This document shows positions 17,510 through 25,952 of a DNA stretch of 64,000 bases, in pieces. Every line of letters starts with the position of its first letter. The stretch's first letter is position 1. This stretch comes from Solibacillus sp. FSL H8-0538. Its GTDB lineage: Bacteria > Bacillota > Bacilli > Bacillales_A > Planococcaceae. The stretch lies in NCBI RefSeq assembly GCF_038003525.1, contig NZ_JBBOPI010000001.1:2533001-2597000 (forward strand), in the 5' to 3' direction. The position numbers and the translations under genes are program-made. The notes beneath the pieces are model-generated. The model ran no database searches. It worked only from the letters and a program-made list of their open reading frames with translations, and had not been told where the DNA came from.

Positions 17510-19084
17510 ATGAATGGTTTTTCACTTACTGTAGCAGATGTCATGACGAAAAGTTTATTCAGTAGCGCTAAACTAATCGCAGGCGATAAAGGACAGCTAA
17601 ATACCATTAAATGGGTACATATTGTTGAAAATATGGATGCTACAAAGTTATTAAAGGGAAATGAATTAATTTTGACGACTGGCATTCATTTAAAAGACAA
17701 TAATGATGGGTTTATTCAGTTTATTCAGCAATTAATTGAAACAAAAGCTGCTGGGCTATGCATTGAGTTAGGTAGTTCCGTACAAAAAATACCTGACTCG
17801 GTACAGCAAATGGCCACGGACTATCAATTCCCTCTTATCGCTTTTCATGAGGAAGTAGCTTTTGTTGAAATAACACAAGAAATACACAGCATTTTAATTA
17901 ACCAACAATATGGAATCGTTAAAAACCTCGAAGACTACGCACAACAAATTAATAAATACACACTAACTGCCAACAACTATGAGCAGATTTTAATGCATTT
18001 ATATAAACACTTAGGTTTGCAGGTCGTCTTTACTTTCAACGGGCAAAAACCTATTTTTATCCCCAATATTCATCAAGACAAGTATGAAATGATCCAGCAA
18101 AAATCCAATCCAGATAAATCAGCAAACCATTTTATTCGCTGTGAAGTTAATATTTTGAGTCAATACTACGGTGAGGTTTGTTTATTATCTCCACAGCGTG
18201 TCATTAATGAATACGATGCACTTATTCTGGATCGAACTGTTATTGCACTATCACAATATTTATTGCGGGATTTATATATTGAAGAGAAAAAAGGAATGGA
18301 AGATCGTGAAATTTTGGAAGGTTGGCTGAATGGGGTATCCAATGCCGAAGAGTTATCGCATTTTATTCAAGACCATCATATACGTGCCTCTACTAGTCAT
18401 TGGATTGTCATGATCCATCATATCAAAAAAAGCAAAAATAACGATTTAACGTACTATAAGCTGTTTACGCGAAATGTGTTTGAGAAGCTTGGTTTTTATC
18501 CGTTACTATTAGAAAAAAAACAGCAACTTATTTTTATTTTAGCGAACTTACGTGAGCAAGAAACATATAAACAACGTATAACGCAAGCGATCGAACAAAT
18601 AAACGACAATAATAAGAAATACAAATATACCAATTTAAATATTATGTTTGCAGTTGGAAAATACGTCACCCATTTACAAGATGTAAAAAATAGCTTTCAT
18701 ACAGCGAAGGACACCTTGCAAATTCGATGGAAATCACAAGAATTTTCGTATTTCTATGAAGATTTGCATCTCCATCACTTAATTTTACAATTACAAAAAA
18801 ATCCATCCATTATGGATATGGTGGCAGATTATTTACACCCACTCATTGAATATGACCTTCAGCATAACAGCAAATTAGTCGAAACGTTAAAAGTATACTT
18901 GCAAACAAATGGTCTAAAAAAAGAAACTTCTGAGCGCCTTTTTATCGTTAGGCAAACACTGTATCATCGATTGGAGAAAATCGAGCAGTTACTTGGCAAT
19001 GATTTTATGAAGCCTGAAAAGCGGTTAGCGTTAGAATTGATGCTATTTGCTGCTGAGTGGAACTTCACTGAAAAAACGATATGA
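17510..19084 (+). CDS. PucR-family transcriptional regulator (second)
   Basis: 524 residues with the same plan as the preceding regulator but longer in the middle: PucR domain (5-125), an extra central sensory region (140-290), GGDEF-like domain and C-terminal HTH (about 465-515, with SERLFIVRQTLYHRLEKIEQ). ATG at 17510 after GAAGGGGGAGG. It is 148 bp after the first PucR gene and 119 bp before the transaminase, so it may control the plus-strand half (beta-alanine disposal). Two different PucR proteins suggest two different inducers. Confidence 0.87.
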   Translation: MNGFSLTVADVMTKSLFSSAKLIAGDKGQLNTIKWVHIVENMDATKLLKGNELILTTGIHLKDNNDGFIQFIQQLIETKAAGLCIELGSSVQKIPDSVQQMATDYQFPLIAFHEEVAFVEITQEIHSILINQQYGIVKNLEDYAQQINKYTLTANNYEQILMHLYKHLGLQVVFTFNGQKPIFIPNIHQDKYEMIQQKSNPDKSANHFIRCEVNILSQYYGEVCLLSPQRVINEYDALILDRTVIALSQYLLRDLYIEEKKGMEDREILEGWLNGVSNAEELSHFIQDHHIRASTSHWIVMIHHIKKSKNNDLTYYKLFTRNVFEKLGFYPLLLEKKQQLIFILANLREQETYKQRITQAIEQINDNNKKYKYTNLNIMFAVGKYVTHLQDVKNSFHTAKDTLQIRWKSQEFSYFYEDLHLHHLILQLQKNPSIMDMVADYLHPLIEYDLQHNSKLVETLKVYLQTNGLKKETSERLFIVRQTLYHRLEKIEQLLGNDFMKPEKRLALELMLFAAEWNFTEKTI

Positions 19085-19203
19085 TTTGTCTTTTGTGAAA
19101 AGGTACAACTCAACTATTTTACATTTTGTCTAGTGCTTAATTGTTTGAAAAATTGAATAATAAAATTATAACATGACCAATATCAAAGGAGTGGTGATCC
19201 ACA

Positions 19204-20556
19204 GTGGCAAATATAACAAGTCAAAGTTGGCAAGTAAAAGATGAACAGCATGTATGGCATTCCATGAAGCCATACAATCCTCATGCAACGATGATCATTC
19301 AAAAATCTGAAGGAGCTTGGATTACAGACATCGATGGAAAGCGTTACTTAGATGCGATGTCAGGTTTATGGTGTGTCAACGTTGGTTACGGCCGAGAAGA
19401 GATTGCTAAAGCAGCTTACGAACAATTGCTTGAAAATTCCTATACACCACTATCAGTTGGCCACATCCCTGCCATTGAATTGAGCGAAAAAATTAGCGAA
19501 TTACTTGGTGAGGAGTACGTTGTGTTTTACTCCAATAGCGGTTCTGAAGCGAACGAAGCAGCATTTAAAATCGCACGCCAATATCATCAGCAAAAAGGAC
19601 ACGCAAATCGTTATAAATTTATCTCTCGTTATCGTGCTTACCACGGTAGCTCAATGGGGGCATTAGCTGCAACAGGTCAAGCGCAACGTAAAATAAAATA
19701 TGAACCGTTAGCACCTGGCTTTCTTCATGTCCCACCACCCGATTCTTACCGAGCTAATGAAGACCATATTAAAGATCCAACATCGCTCCCTTCTGTTCAG
19801 GCCATCGATAATGTGATGACTTGGGAATTATCAGATACAATCGCAGCGGTGATTATGGAGCCAATTATTACTGGTGGCGGTGTGATTATGCCACATGAAG
19901 ATTATTTACGTGGCGTAAAATCTGTTTGCGAAAAACACGGTGCCCTTCTCATTGTTGACGAAGTAATTTGTGGCTTCGGACGTACTGGCAAACCATTTGG
20001 GTTCCAAAACTATGGCATTCAGCCGGACATTGTGACAATGGCAAAAGGTTTAACGAGTGCTTACATGCCACTATCGGCAACAGCTGTTCGACGTGAAATT
20101 TATGAAGCGTTTAAAGGTAGCGATGAGTACGAATTTTTCCGCCACGTGAATACATTTGGTGGCTCTCCCGCTGCTTGTGCTGTTGCTCTAAAAAATATTG
20201 AAATTATGGAAAACGAAAATCTATTTGCACGCTCTGAAGAAATGGGCGCCATTTTACTTGCTGAGCTGCAAGAACGACTGAAAGACCATCCGTATGTAGG
20301 AAATATTCGTGGTAAAGGCTTGCTCATCGGCATTGAGCTTGTGAGCGATCAAAAAACAAAAGAACCAATCGACGTAACCTCAGTCAACAAAGTGATCGGT
20401 TTATGTAAAGAACAAGGACTAATCATCGGCAAAAACGGTGTAACAGTTGCAGGTTTTAACAATGTGTTAACACTATCTCCCCCACTAATAATCACATTGG
20501 AAGAAAAAGATTTCATCGTAGAAAAATTCACGAACGCCTTAAACGCGCTTCAATAA
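19204..20556 (+). CDS. Class III omega-aminotransferase, beta-alanine:pyruvate type
   Basis: PLP enzyme that moves the amino group of beta-alanine to a keto acid, yielding malonate semialdehyde, the fourth step of the pathway. Class III features: YSNSGSEANEAAFK for phosphate binding, YHGSSMGA, VDEVICGFGRTG, and the PLP lysine K281 in MAKGLTSAYMPLSA. 450 residues is standard. GTG start at 19204, with GGAGTGGTG upstream. Placement between PucR and the semialdehyde dehydrogenase supports beta-alanine over GABA or putrescine as substrate. Confidence 0.88.
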   Translation: MANITSQSWQVKDEQHVWHSMKPYNPHATMIIQKSEGAWITDIDGKRYLDAMSGLWCVNVGYGREEIAKAAYEQLLENSYTPLSVGHIPAIELSEKISELLGEEYVVFYSNSGSEANEAAFKIARQYHQQKGHANRYKFISRYRAYHGSSMGALAATGQAQRKIKYEPLAPGFLHVPPPDSYRANEDHIKDPTSLPSVQAIDNVMTWELSDTIAAVIMEPIITGGGVIMPHEDYLRGVKSVCEKHGALLIVDEVICGFGRTGKPFGFQNYGIQPDIVTMAKGLTSAYMPLSATAVRREIYEAFKGSDEYEFFRHVNTFGGSPAACAVALKNIEIMENENLFARSEEMGAILLAELQERLKDHPYVGNIRGKGLLIGIELVSDQKTKEPIDVTSVNKVIGLCKEQGLIIGKNGVTVAGFNNVLTLSPPLIITLEEKDFIVEKFTNALNALQ

Positions 20557-20676
20557 AAACCTCTAATCCGTAATTTATAAATCGGAATATGAAGCGAAAA
20601 GCGAGGCCATTTTCGCGATTATTAGCAGTAAGCTTTAACAAAGCCTAAAAACTTAAACTTAGGAGGAAATAAATAC

Positions 20677-22197
20677 ATGGTAGTTAATACAGAAATAAAA
20701 GAACTTGGTCATTTTATTAATGGAGAAGTAGTTTTAGGGAAAAGTGGTAAATTCTCAGATGTATTCAACCCAAGTTCAGGTGAAGTCATTGCACATGTTC
20801 CCCTTGCATCCAAAGAAGAAGTGCACGATGCAATTGCAAAAGCAAAAGCAGCATTTCCAGCATGGCGTGCACTATCTGTCGGGAAGCGCGCTGAAATTGT
20901 TATGAAGTTCCGTCACTTGATGACAGATCGCATTGATGAGCTAATAAAGATTATCTGTACGGAAAGTGGCAAAACGATTGAGGATGCAAAGGGTGAAATT
21001 ACACGCGGCTTAGAGTCTGTTGATTTAGCGATAAACGCACCACACTTATTAAAGGGTGAGTATTCAGTAAATGTCGGCGGTAATATTAACGCTTACTCTA
21101 CAAAAGCTCCACTCGGTGTCGTTGCAGCAATTTCACCATTCAACTTCCCTGTGATGGTACCACTTGCAATTACAAGTATGGCTGTTGCAGTCGGAAATGC
21201 AGTCATTTTAAAACCATCTGAACGTGTCCCTTGCTCAGCACTATTTTTATCAGAGCTTTGGAAAGAAGCTGGTTTGCCAGATGGCGTATGGACGGTGATT
21301 AATGGCGACAAAGAGGCGGTAAACGAGTTATTAAGTAACCCGACAATTGAAGCAATTTCATTTGTAGGTTCAACTCAAATTGCAGACTATATTTACACAA
21401 CCGGTGCCAAGCATGGTAAACGCGTTACGGCATTAGGTGGTGGTAAAAACAATATGGTTGTTATGCCCGACGCTGATTTAGAACAAGTAGCAAATGCATT
21501 TTTAGGGGCTGCGTACGGAGCTGCTTCCCAACGTTGTATGGCGATTTCAACTATCGTTCCTGTTGGCGAAGAAACAGCGAACAACCTTGTAAAAATACTC
21601 GCTGATAAAATTTCAAAACTAAAAGTTGGACCTTATACAGACTCAGAAGTTGATTTTGGTCCTGTTATTACCAAACAATCTAAAGATGCCATCGTTGGTT
21701 TTATCGACCGTAGCTTAGAAGAAGGCGCTACTTTAGTATGCGATGGTCGCAACCCGAAAATTTCTGAAACATCAGATGGGTTCTATTTAGGACCTACACT
21801 ATTAGATAACGTCAAGCCTGGTATGGAAATTTATGAACAAGAAGTCTTTGGCCCTGCACGTAATGTCGTTCGCGTGGCTACATTAGAAGAAGCCATTGAT
21901 TTAATCAATGAACATGAACTAGGAAACGGCGTAACCATCTTCACAAATAACGGGGCTGCCGCTCGAAAATTCACATCCGAAATCGAAGTTGGGATGGTTG
22001 GTGTGAATGTGCCAATTCCAATTCCGGTCGGTTATCATAACTTTGCTGGTTGGAAACGCTCTAGATTCGGTGAAGGTCATATGTTTGGTCCCGACCAAGT
22101 ACGTTTCTTCACAAAAACAAAAACAATTTCAGAAAAATGGTTTGAAGAAAATAGCGAATCTGTATCAACATTTGCTTTCCCGAGTAACAACGACTAA
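20677..22197 (+). CDS. mmsA: (Methyl)malonate-semialdehyde dehydrogenase (acylating)
   Basis: Oxidises malonate semialdehyde with NAD and CoA to acetyl-CoA and CO2, the last step. Aldehyde dehydrogenase family, 506 residues, with the coenzyme motif FVGSTQIADYIY, and the nucleophile C287 in AASQRCMAIST, whose QRCMA context is typical of the MmsA/IolA acylating group. GFNVP-like C-terminal contacts are replaced by VGVNVPIPIPVGYHNFAGWK as usual in this group. ATG at 20677 after AGGAGGAAATAAAT. 120 bp after the transaminase without terminator, so probably one transcript. Confidence 0.92.
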   Translation: MVVNTEIKELGHFINGEVVLGKSGKFSDVFNPSSGEVIAHVPLASKEEVHDAIAKAKAAFPAWRALSVGKRAEIVMKFRHLMTDRIDELIKIICTESGKTIEDAKGEITRGLESVDLAINAPHLLKGEYSVNVGGNINAYSTKAPLGVVAAISPFNFPVMVPLAITSMAVAVGNAVILKPSERVPCSALFLSELWKEAGLPDGVWTVINGDKEAVNELLSNPTIEAISFVGSTQIADYIYTTGAKHGKRVTALGGGKNNMVVMPDADLEQVANAFLGAAYGAASQRCMAISTIVPVGEETANNLVKILADKISKLKVGPYTDSEVDFGPVITKQSKDAIVGFIDRSLEEGATLVCDGRNPKISETSDGFYLGPTLLDNVKPGMEIYEQEVFGPARNVVRVATLEEAIDLINEHELGNGVTIFTNNGAAARKFTSEIEVGMVGVNVPIPIPVGYHNFAGWKRSRFGEGHMFGPDQVRFFTKTKTISEKWFEENSESVSTFAFPSNND

Positions 22198-22209
22198 AAC
22201 TAAAAATCC

Positions 22210-22254
22210 AAAAGCGCTACAAACCCTGAACTGATAAGGGTTTGTAGCGTTTTT
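22210..22254 (+). terminator. Intrinsic terminator of the pyrimidine catabolism plus-strand operon
   Basis: AAAAGCGCTACAAACCCT pairs perfectly with AGGGTTTGTAGCGTTTTT around a nine-base loop. Confidence 0.92.
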
Positions 22255-22494
22255 CATATAGTAAACTTTAGTTGCATTCAAACTCACCTCGGTAATACTT
22301 TAATTCAGCATCACGGATACATTTGTAACATCATCTATATACACGGTAATATTACGAATACAATCTTTCATACCATATATGAATGACACTTTTAAGATTC
22401 TATAAGTTGTGAACATAGATTAGAAATAGGTTTGATGATATTGGATAACATTTTGCTTCTTAATATTGTTCCCTCAACATATCATTCATGTTAA

Positions 22495-22618
22495 GAAAAG
22501 CGCATTCGCGCCCGTTTGCACGCGGGCAAGCTACTTGCGAGCCCGAAGCGAAAGTAAACGCCCCACCACTTTCGCTAGAGGACAGACCGCGACCTCGAGC
22601 GTGCGGCGCGAATGCCTA
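22495..22618. repeat. Dispersed structured repeat, copy 3 of 3
   Basis: Very close to copy 1 (342-462): same outer stem (GCATTCGCGCC with GGCGCGAATGC) and first inner hairpin (GCGAAAGT with ACTTTCGC), with a small insertion after GCACGCG. Of the 22255-22791 gap, the part before this repeat shows only short unsupported reading frames. Confidence 0.75.
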
Positions 22619-22628
22619 GACATTATCA

Positions 22629-22733
22629 AAAAGTTATACTTTCTTATCAGTTTAGAAAGACACACCTCGTCCGAAAAAGGGCGAGGTGATGTCCTTACTT
22701 ATGTGGATGGGAAAGTTATACTTTCTTACCCAC
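22629..22733. repeat. AAAGTTATACTTTC module ending in 31-bp palindrome copy B
   Basis: Starts AAAAAGTTATACTTTCTTATC, has a hairpin CACCTCG ... CGAGGTG, and ends with the 31-bp palindrome at 22703-22733 (GTGGATGGGAAAG ... CTTTCTTACCCAC). Same order of parts as at 474-555. It lies just before the DegV gene. Confidence 0.6.
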
Positions 22734-22791
22734 TGAAAAAGGTTTTTTTCTAATTCCAATTCCCATTATATGAAAGTAGGTGCGAATTTGT

Positions 22792-23643
22792 ATGCAAGAA
22801 AAAATTGCTTGGGTAACGGATACTTCAGCTTTTTTAGATGATGCATTTGTTGAAAAATTAAACATCCATGTACTCCCCGTAAATGTGATTTTTGAAGATG
22901 GAGCTTATAGAGAAAAAGTGGATTTGACGCTTGCTGAGTTTTATAAAAAGATGCGAAATGCAAAAGTTCTCCCGACAACATCGCAACCTATCTTTGGTGA
23001 AATGTTGTATCTATACAAACAATTAAAAGCGGAGGGTTATGCATGTGCCATTGCAGTCCATCCATCAAGTGTATTATCCAGTACTTATGCAAGCTCTATG
23101 GCGGCAGCAAAACAAGCGAATTTCCCTCTATATGCGATTGATTCAAAAATTATCTCCTATCCTATGAGTAAAATGCTCGAAACCGGGCATACACTTGCAT
23201 CAGAGGGCGCTACAGTTGAAGAAACCGTGAGTGTGCTTGAAGAAATGGTAAATCATGTTGAACTATCAGGTATTCCGGCAAGCTTAACGCAACTATATAA
23301 AAGTGGACGTGTACCAGGAATTGTAGCATTAATAGGAAATTTATTAAAATTAAAGTTAATTGTATCATTTCAAAATGGCCATGTTGTGTTAAGGGATAAG
23401 GTACGAACATATAAACGAGCAAAACATTATGTAACAGACATGCTGCGTAAAGAATTAAAACAATCTATCTTTTCCGAGGTGGCCATTGTTCATAGTAATA
23501 ACAATGAAGATGCCGAGCTTTGGAAAGAAGAACTCCAAGCAGAATTCCCTTTCATTCATTTTATAATACTTCCTTTAAGCTCGAGCATTAGTGTCCATAC
23601 GGGCGAAGGAACGACTGGCCTTAGCTGGGTTCGCAATTTTTAG
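22792..23643 (+). CDS. DegV-family fatty-acid-binding protein
   Basis: 283 residues of the DegV family, which bind a single fatty acid and, as FakB proteins, present it to fatty acid kinase FakA for phosphorylation. The N-terminal WVTDTSAFLDD, the TTSQP motif near residue 64, the SSVLSSTYASS loop that binds the carboxylate, and the C-terminal VHTGEGTTGLSW are present. I use ATG 22792 because the GTG at 22780 overlaps the AGTAGGTG site. No fakA nearby, as is usual for dispersed fakB genes. Monocistronic. Confidence 0.85.
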   Translation: MQEKIAWVTDTSAFLDDAFVEKLNIHVLPVNVIFEDGAYREKVDLTLAEFYKKMRNAKVLPTTSQPIFGEMLYLYKQLKAEGYACAIAVHPSSVLSSTYASSMAAAKQANFPLYAIDSKIISYPMSKMLETGHTLASEGATVEETVSVLEEMVNHVELSGIPASLTQLYKSGRVPGIVALIGNLLKLKLIVSFQNGHVVLRDKVRTYKRAKHYVTDMLRKELKQSIFSEVAIVHSNNNEDAELWKEELQAEFPFIHFIILPLSSSISVHTGEGTTGLSWVRNF

Positions 23644-24193
23644 GACTGTTAATGGTTTTATTCTGTACAGTAATGAAAGGTATCGGAAAAATTAAAAAGC
23701 ACAAAATCATTTAAACTGACCTAACTTGTTGAGACAAACTTAATACACCGCCTCTATGTTTTAGACAAAAAGATTTTACCGATGAATTCACATTGTTAGT
23801 ACGAGAAGAAATTATTTTTCATTTTTTAAGCACTACATTTTCAAACACAGAAATTGAATTTGGTGGATTTGACATACGACATAACCACAAATATGTGTCA
23901 AAGGAAGGTTTTGGCGCTTAATTTAGAATAAGTCGTATGAAAAAATCGACAAATCAAACAATTTCTATTTGGACAAATGAACATTAAAATTTAAGCGCAA
24001 AAAAAATGGCCGCTACAATAAATCATGGACATTAACTTATTAGTAGCACTTTACGGTATAAAATACATTTCCTAATACATCCGCCGTTTCATCGTTAATA
24101 CATGCAATAAAATGCACGGAATTACAAGACATTTCTTACCCAGCAACATAAAGAATTACATCGTATGAAATTAATCGTGTTTTCTAAACGTAT
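23644..24193. other. 550-bp gap with decayed coding traces
   Basis: No intact gene. On the plus strand about 53 codons without a start (23765-23923) read DFTDEFTLLVREEIIFHF and end FGA-stop; on the minus strand about 24 codons near 24050-24125 read HFIACINDETADVLGNVFY. These look like remnants of two unrelated lost genes of unknown function. Confidence 0.4.
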
Positions 24194-24229
24194 AAAAAGA
24201 GGCTTCCCCATAATTATAGGGAAAGCCTC
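24194..24229 (-). terminator. Intrinsic terminator of tiny gene copy 1
   Basis: On the minus strand GAGGCTTTCCC and GGGGAAGCCTC form a stem followed by TTTTTAT. It ends 18 bp after the stop of the 20-codon gene. The paralogous gene at 27072 has the same hairpin at the same place. Confidence 0.85.
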
Positions 24230-24247
24230 ACGATAACACTTAAAACC

Positions 24248-24310
24248 TCACGAATTGTAACGTGGTGGACCATCCTCTGATTTTGAACTTTCTTCATCGG
24301 ATCTACTCAT
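24248..24310 (-). CDS. Tiny forespore gene, copy 1 (20 aa, minor spore protein-like)
   Basis: A 20-codon reading frame beginning MSRSDEESSKSEDG and ending PPRYNS. It has AGGAGGG eight bases before ATG, a perfect sigma-G promoter 48 bp upstream (24358-24387) and its own terminator. A paralogue at 27072-27134 shares 15 of 20 residues; all five differences lie in the charged middle, while MSRS and PPRYNS are constant. That complete gene layout, duplicated, makes translation very likely. The sigma-G promoter predicts expression only in the forespore, so I infer a minor spore-core peptide; it is not one of the Ssp families I know. Confidence 0.72.
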   Translation of the reverse strand: MSRSDEESSKSEDGPPRYNS

Positions 24311-24357
24311 CGTAGTAACCCTCCTGTTCAATGTTCGATTAGAAGTGGAATCTCAAA

Positions 24358-24387
24358 TAGTATGGTTCACAAGTTATTTATTATTCA
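24358..24387 (-). promoter_or_regulatory. Sigma-G promoter of tiny gene copy 1
   Basis: On the minus strand TGAATA, exactly 17 bp, then CATACTA, matching the Bacillus sigma-G consensus at every position. Confidence 0.8.
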
Positions 24388-24469
24388 TTATTTTTGGATG
24401 TAATATAGATGCATGGACATACCTCGCCTAACTCACTAAAATAGAGGTAACGAGAGGACGTGTCCGAAC

Positions 24470-24730
24470 ATGAGTCAAAAAAAATATAATCAAGAGTTCA
24501 AACAAACAGTAGTCGAGCTTTATCGCTCGGGTACAACGGTCAGCCAACTATCAAGCGAATATGGTGTATCAGAAGTAACCATCTATAAATGGATTAAACT
24601 ACATTCCCCAATTGAAGGGGCTGGCGAGTTAACTGCAGCGGAAGTCGTTGCGATCCAAAAAGAAAACCTTCGCTTGAAACAAGAGGTAGAAATCCTAAAA
24701 AAGGCTATGACCATATTCGCGCAAAAATAG
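24470..24730 (+). CDS. IS3-family transposase OrfA
   Basis: 86 residues: an N-terminal helix-turn-helix (KYNQEFKQTVVELYRSG ... SEVTIYKWIK) and a C-terminal leucine-zipper helix (ENLRLKQEVEILKKAM) used for multimerisation. It binds the IS ends. The canonical IS3 slippery heptamer A AAA AAG lies at 24697-24703, so ribosomes shifting -1 there continue into orfB and make the OrfAB transposase. Confidence 0.92.
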   Translation: MSQKKYNQEFKQTVVELYRSGTTVSQLSSEYGVSEVTIYKWIKLHSPIEGAGELTAAEVVAIQKENLRLKQEVEILKKAMTIFAQK

Positions 24731-24786
24731 AAGACCAAGAGCTGATCGACCATATTACCAAAGAGAGCGAACATCAACCTGTTCAG

Positions 24787-25605
24787 TTGATGTGTCGTGT
24801 ATTAAAGATGCCAAAAAGTACGTATTATCAATCGTTTCAGAAGAAGCCCAATAGCTACCATGTTGCCAATGAAAAACTGCTGGCACGTATTCGAATTATT
24901 CACAAAGAAAGTGATGAGCGATACGGCGCACCAAAGATTTTTGAAATCCTGAAACGAGAAGGATATACAGGCAGTATTGATCGCATACAGCGCATTATGA
25001 AACGAGCAGGCATTCGTTCGAACATTACAAAAAAGTACAAACCGGCGTCATCGAAAACACCAGTGGAGGCGCGTGAAAACGTGCTGGAACAAGACTTCAC
25101 AACCGAAGCCATCAATCAAAAATGGGTGGCAGATATTACGTATATTCACACACTGCGTGACGGTTGGTGTTATTTGGCGTCGGTTTTAGACCTACATACA
25201 AAGAAAATTGTCGGCTATAAATTTGGCCGTAGAATGACGGTAGATCTAGTTTTAAACGCACTTGACAACGCTGTGGCAGACCAAAAGCCTGCACCTGGTC
25301 TTATTATCCACACAGATTTAGGGTCGCAATATACAAGTGAAAATTTTCAAAAACGCTTAAAGAAGTATGAGATGATCCCATCATTTAGCCGAAAAGGTTG
25401 CCCTTATGACAATGCGTGTATCGAATCATTCCACGCTACGCTAAAAAAAGAAGAAGTATATAGAAAGCGATATGATGGCTTTGAAACAGCACGTATTGCC
25501 TTATTTAAGTATATTGAGGGCTGGTATAACCGCAAACGTATTCACGGTAGCATTGGTTATTTCACACCTGATGCCTATGAAAAAATGTGCCGAGCAGCAG
25601 CATAA
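24787..25605 (+). CDS. IS3-family transposase OrfB (DDE catalytic part)
   Basis: DDE integrase-fold transposase. Catalytic residues are visible in order: WVADITYI (first D), HTDLGSQYTS (second D) and NACIESFHATLKKE (E). The N-terminal region has the HTH_21 segment (RIRIIHKESDERYGAPKI). The frame is -1 to orfA and is open upstream to the slippery site near 24703, so the functional product is a fusion; TTG 24787 is only the first possible independent start. No disrupting mutation seen. Confidence 0.92.
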   Translation: MMCRVLKMPKSTYYQSFQKKPNSYHVANEKLLARIRIIHKESDERYGAPKIFEILKREGYTGSIDRIQRIMKRAGIRSNITKKYKPASSKTPVEARENVLEQDFTTEAINQKWVADITYIHTLRDGWCYLASVLDLHTKKIVGYKFGRRMTVDLVLNALDNAVADQKPAPGLIIHTDLGSQYTSENFQKRLKKYEMIPSFSRKGCPYDNACIESFHATLKKEEVYRKRYDGFETARIALFKYIEGWYNRKRIHGSIGYFTPDAYEKMCRAAA

Positions 25606-25952
25606 TAAACGAGGGTAAAACCACACATTCCCCACCACATTTTTCGGGCGCAACTTCCTATCATTTCCGCTCTACATCCCTAGTAGGCGGTCAAAGGCTC
25701 TTTTCACTTTGACGGGCTACTCGGGATGTGGAACACTAAAAAATGGATGTTGCGCAACAAAAAAGTTAAGCAAAGTGTGTCTAAAATCTTGACGTAGATC
25801 CAAATTAAATTACCTATCGCTAGAATTTTATCTTTTTAATACATATCGCTTACACCCAAAAATTATTATGACTTTATGTAAAATACATGAAAATATTGTG
25901 CGGGATATGGTATGGTAAATTATCTACAACTAATCATTAGAAGGTGAAGACC

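Larger units (their letters stand above)
24414..25783 (+). mobile_element. IS3-family insertion sequence, apparently intact
   Basis: About 1370 bp with orfA and orfB and imperfect terminal repeats: the left TGGACATACCTCGCCTAACT matches the right end (reverse complement TAGACACACTTTGCTTAACT) at 15 of 20 positions. Right of orfB is a long hairpin region (25640-25740). I could not find a clear 3-4 bp target duplication, so the ends may be off by a few bases. It landed 27 bp upstream of the sigma-G promoter of tiny gene copy 1 without breaking it. Confidence 0.8.

Noticed and set aside
22300-22370. 23-codon minus-strand frame MKDCIRNITVYIDDVTNV
   Set aside because: No convincing ribosome site, promoter or terminator; no second copy.
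25640-25740. Long imperfect hairpin (CTACATCCC ... GGGATGTGG) after the IS3 orfB
   Set aside because: First considered as a separate RNA, but it lies inside the IS ends and is best seen as part of the element.
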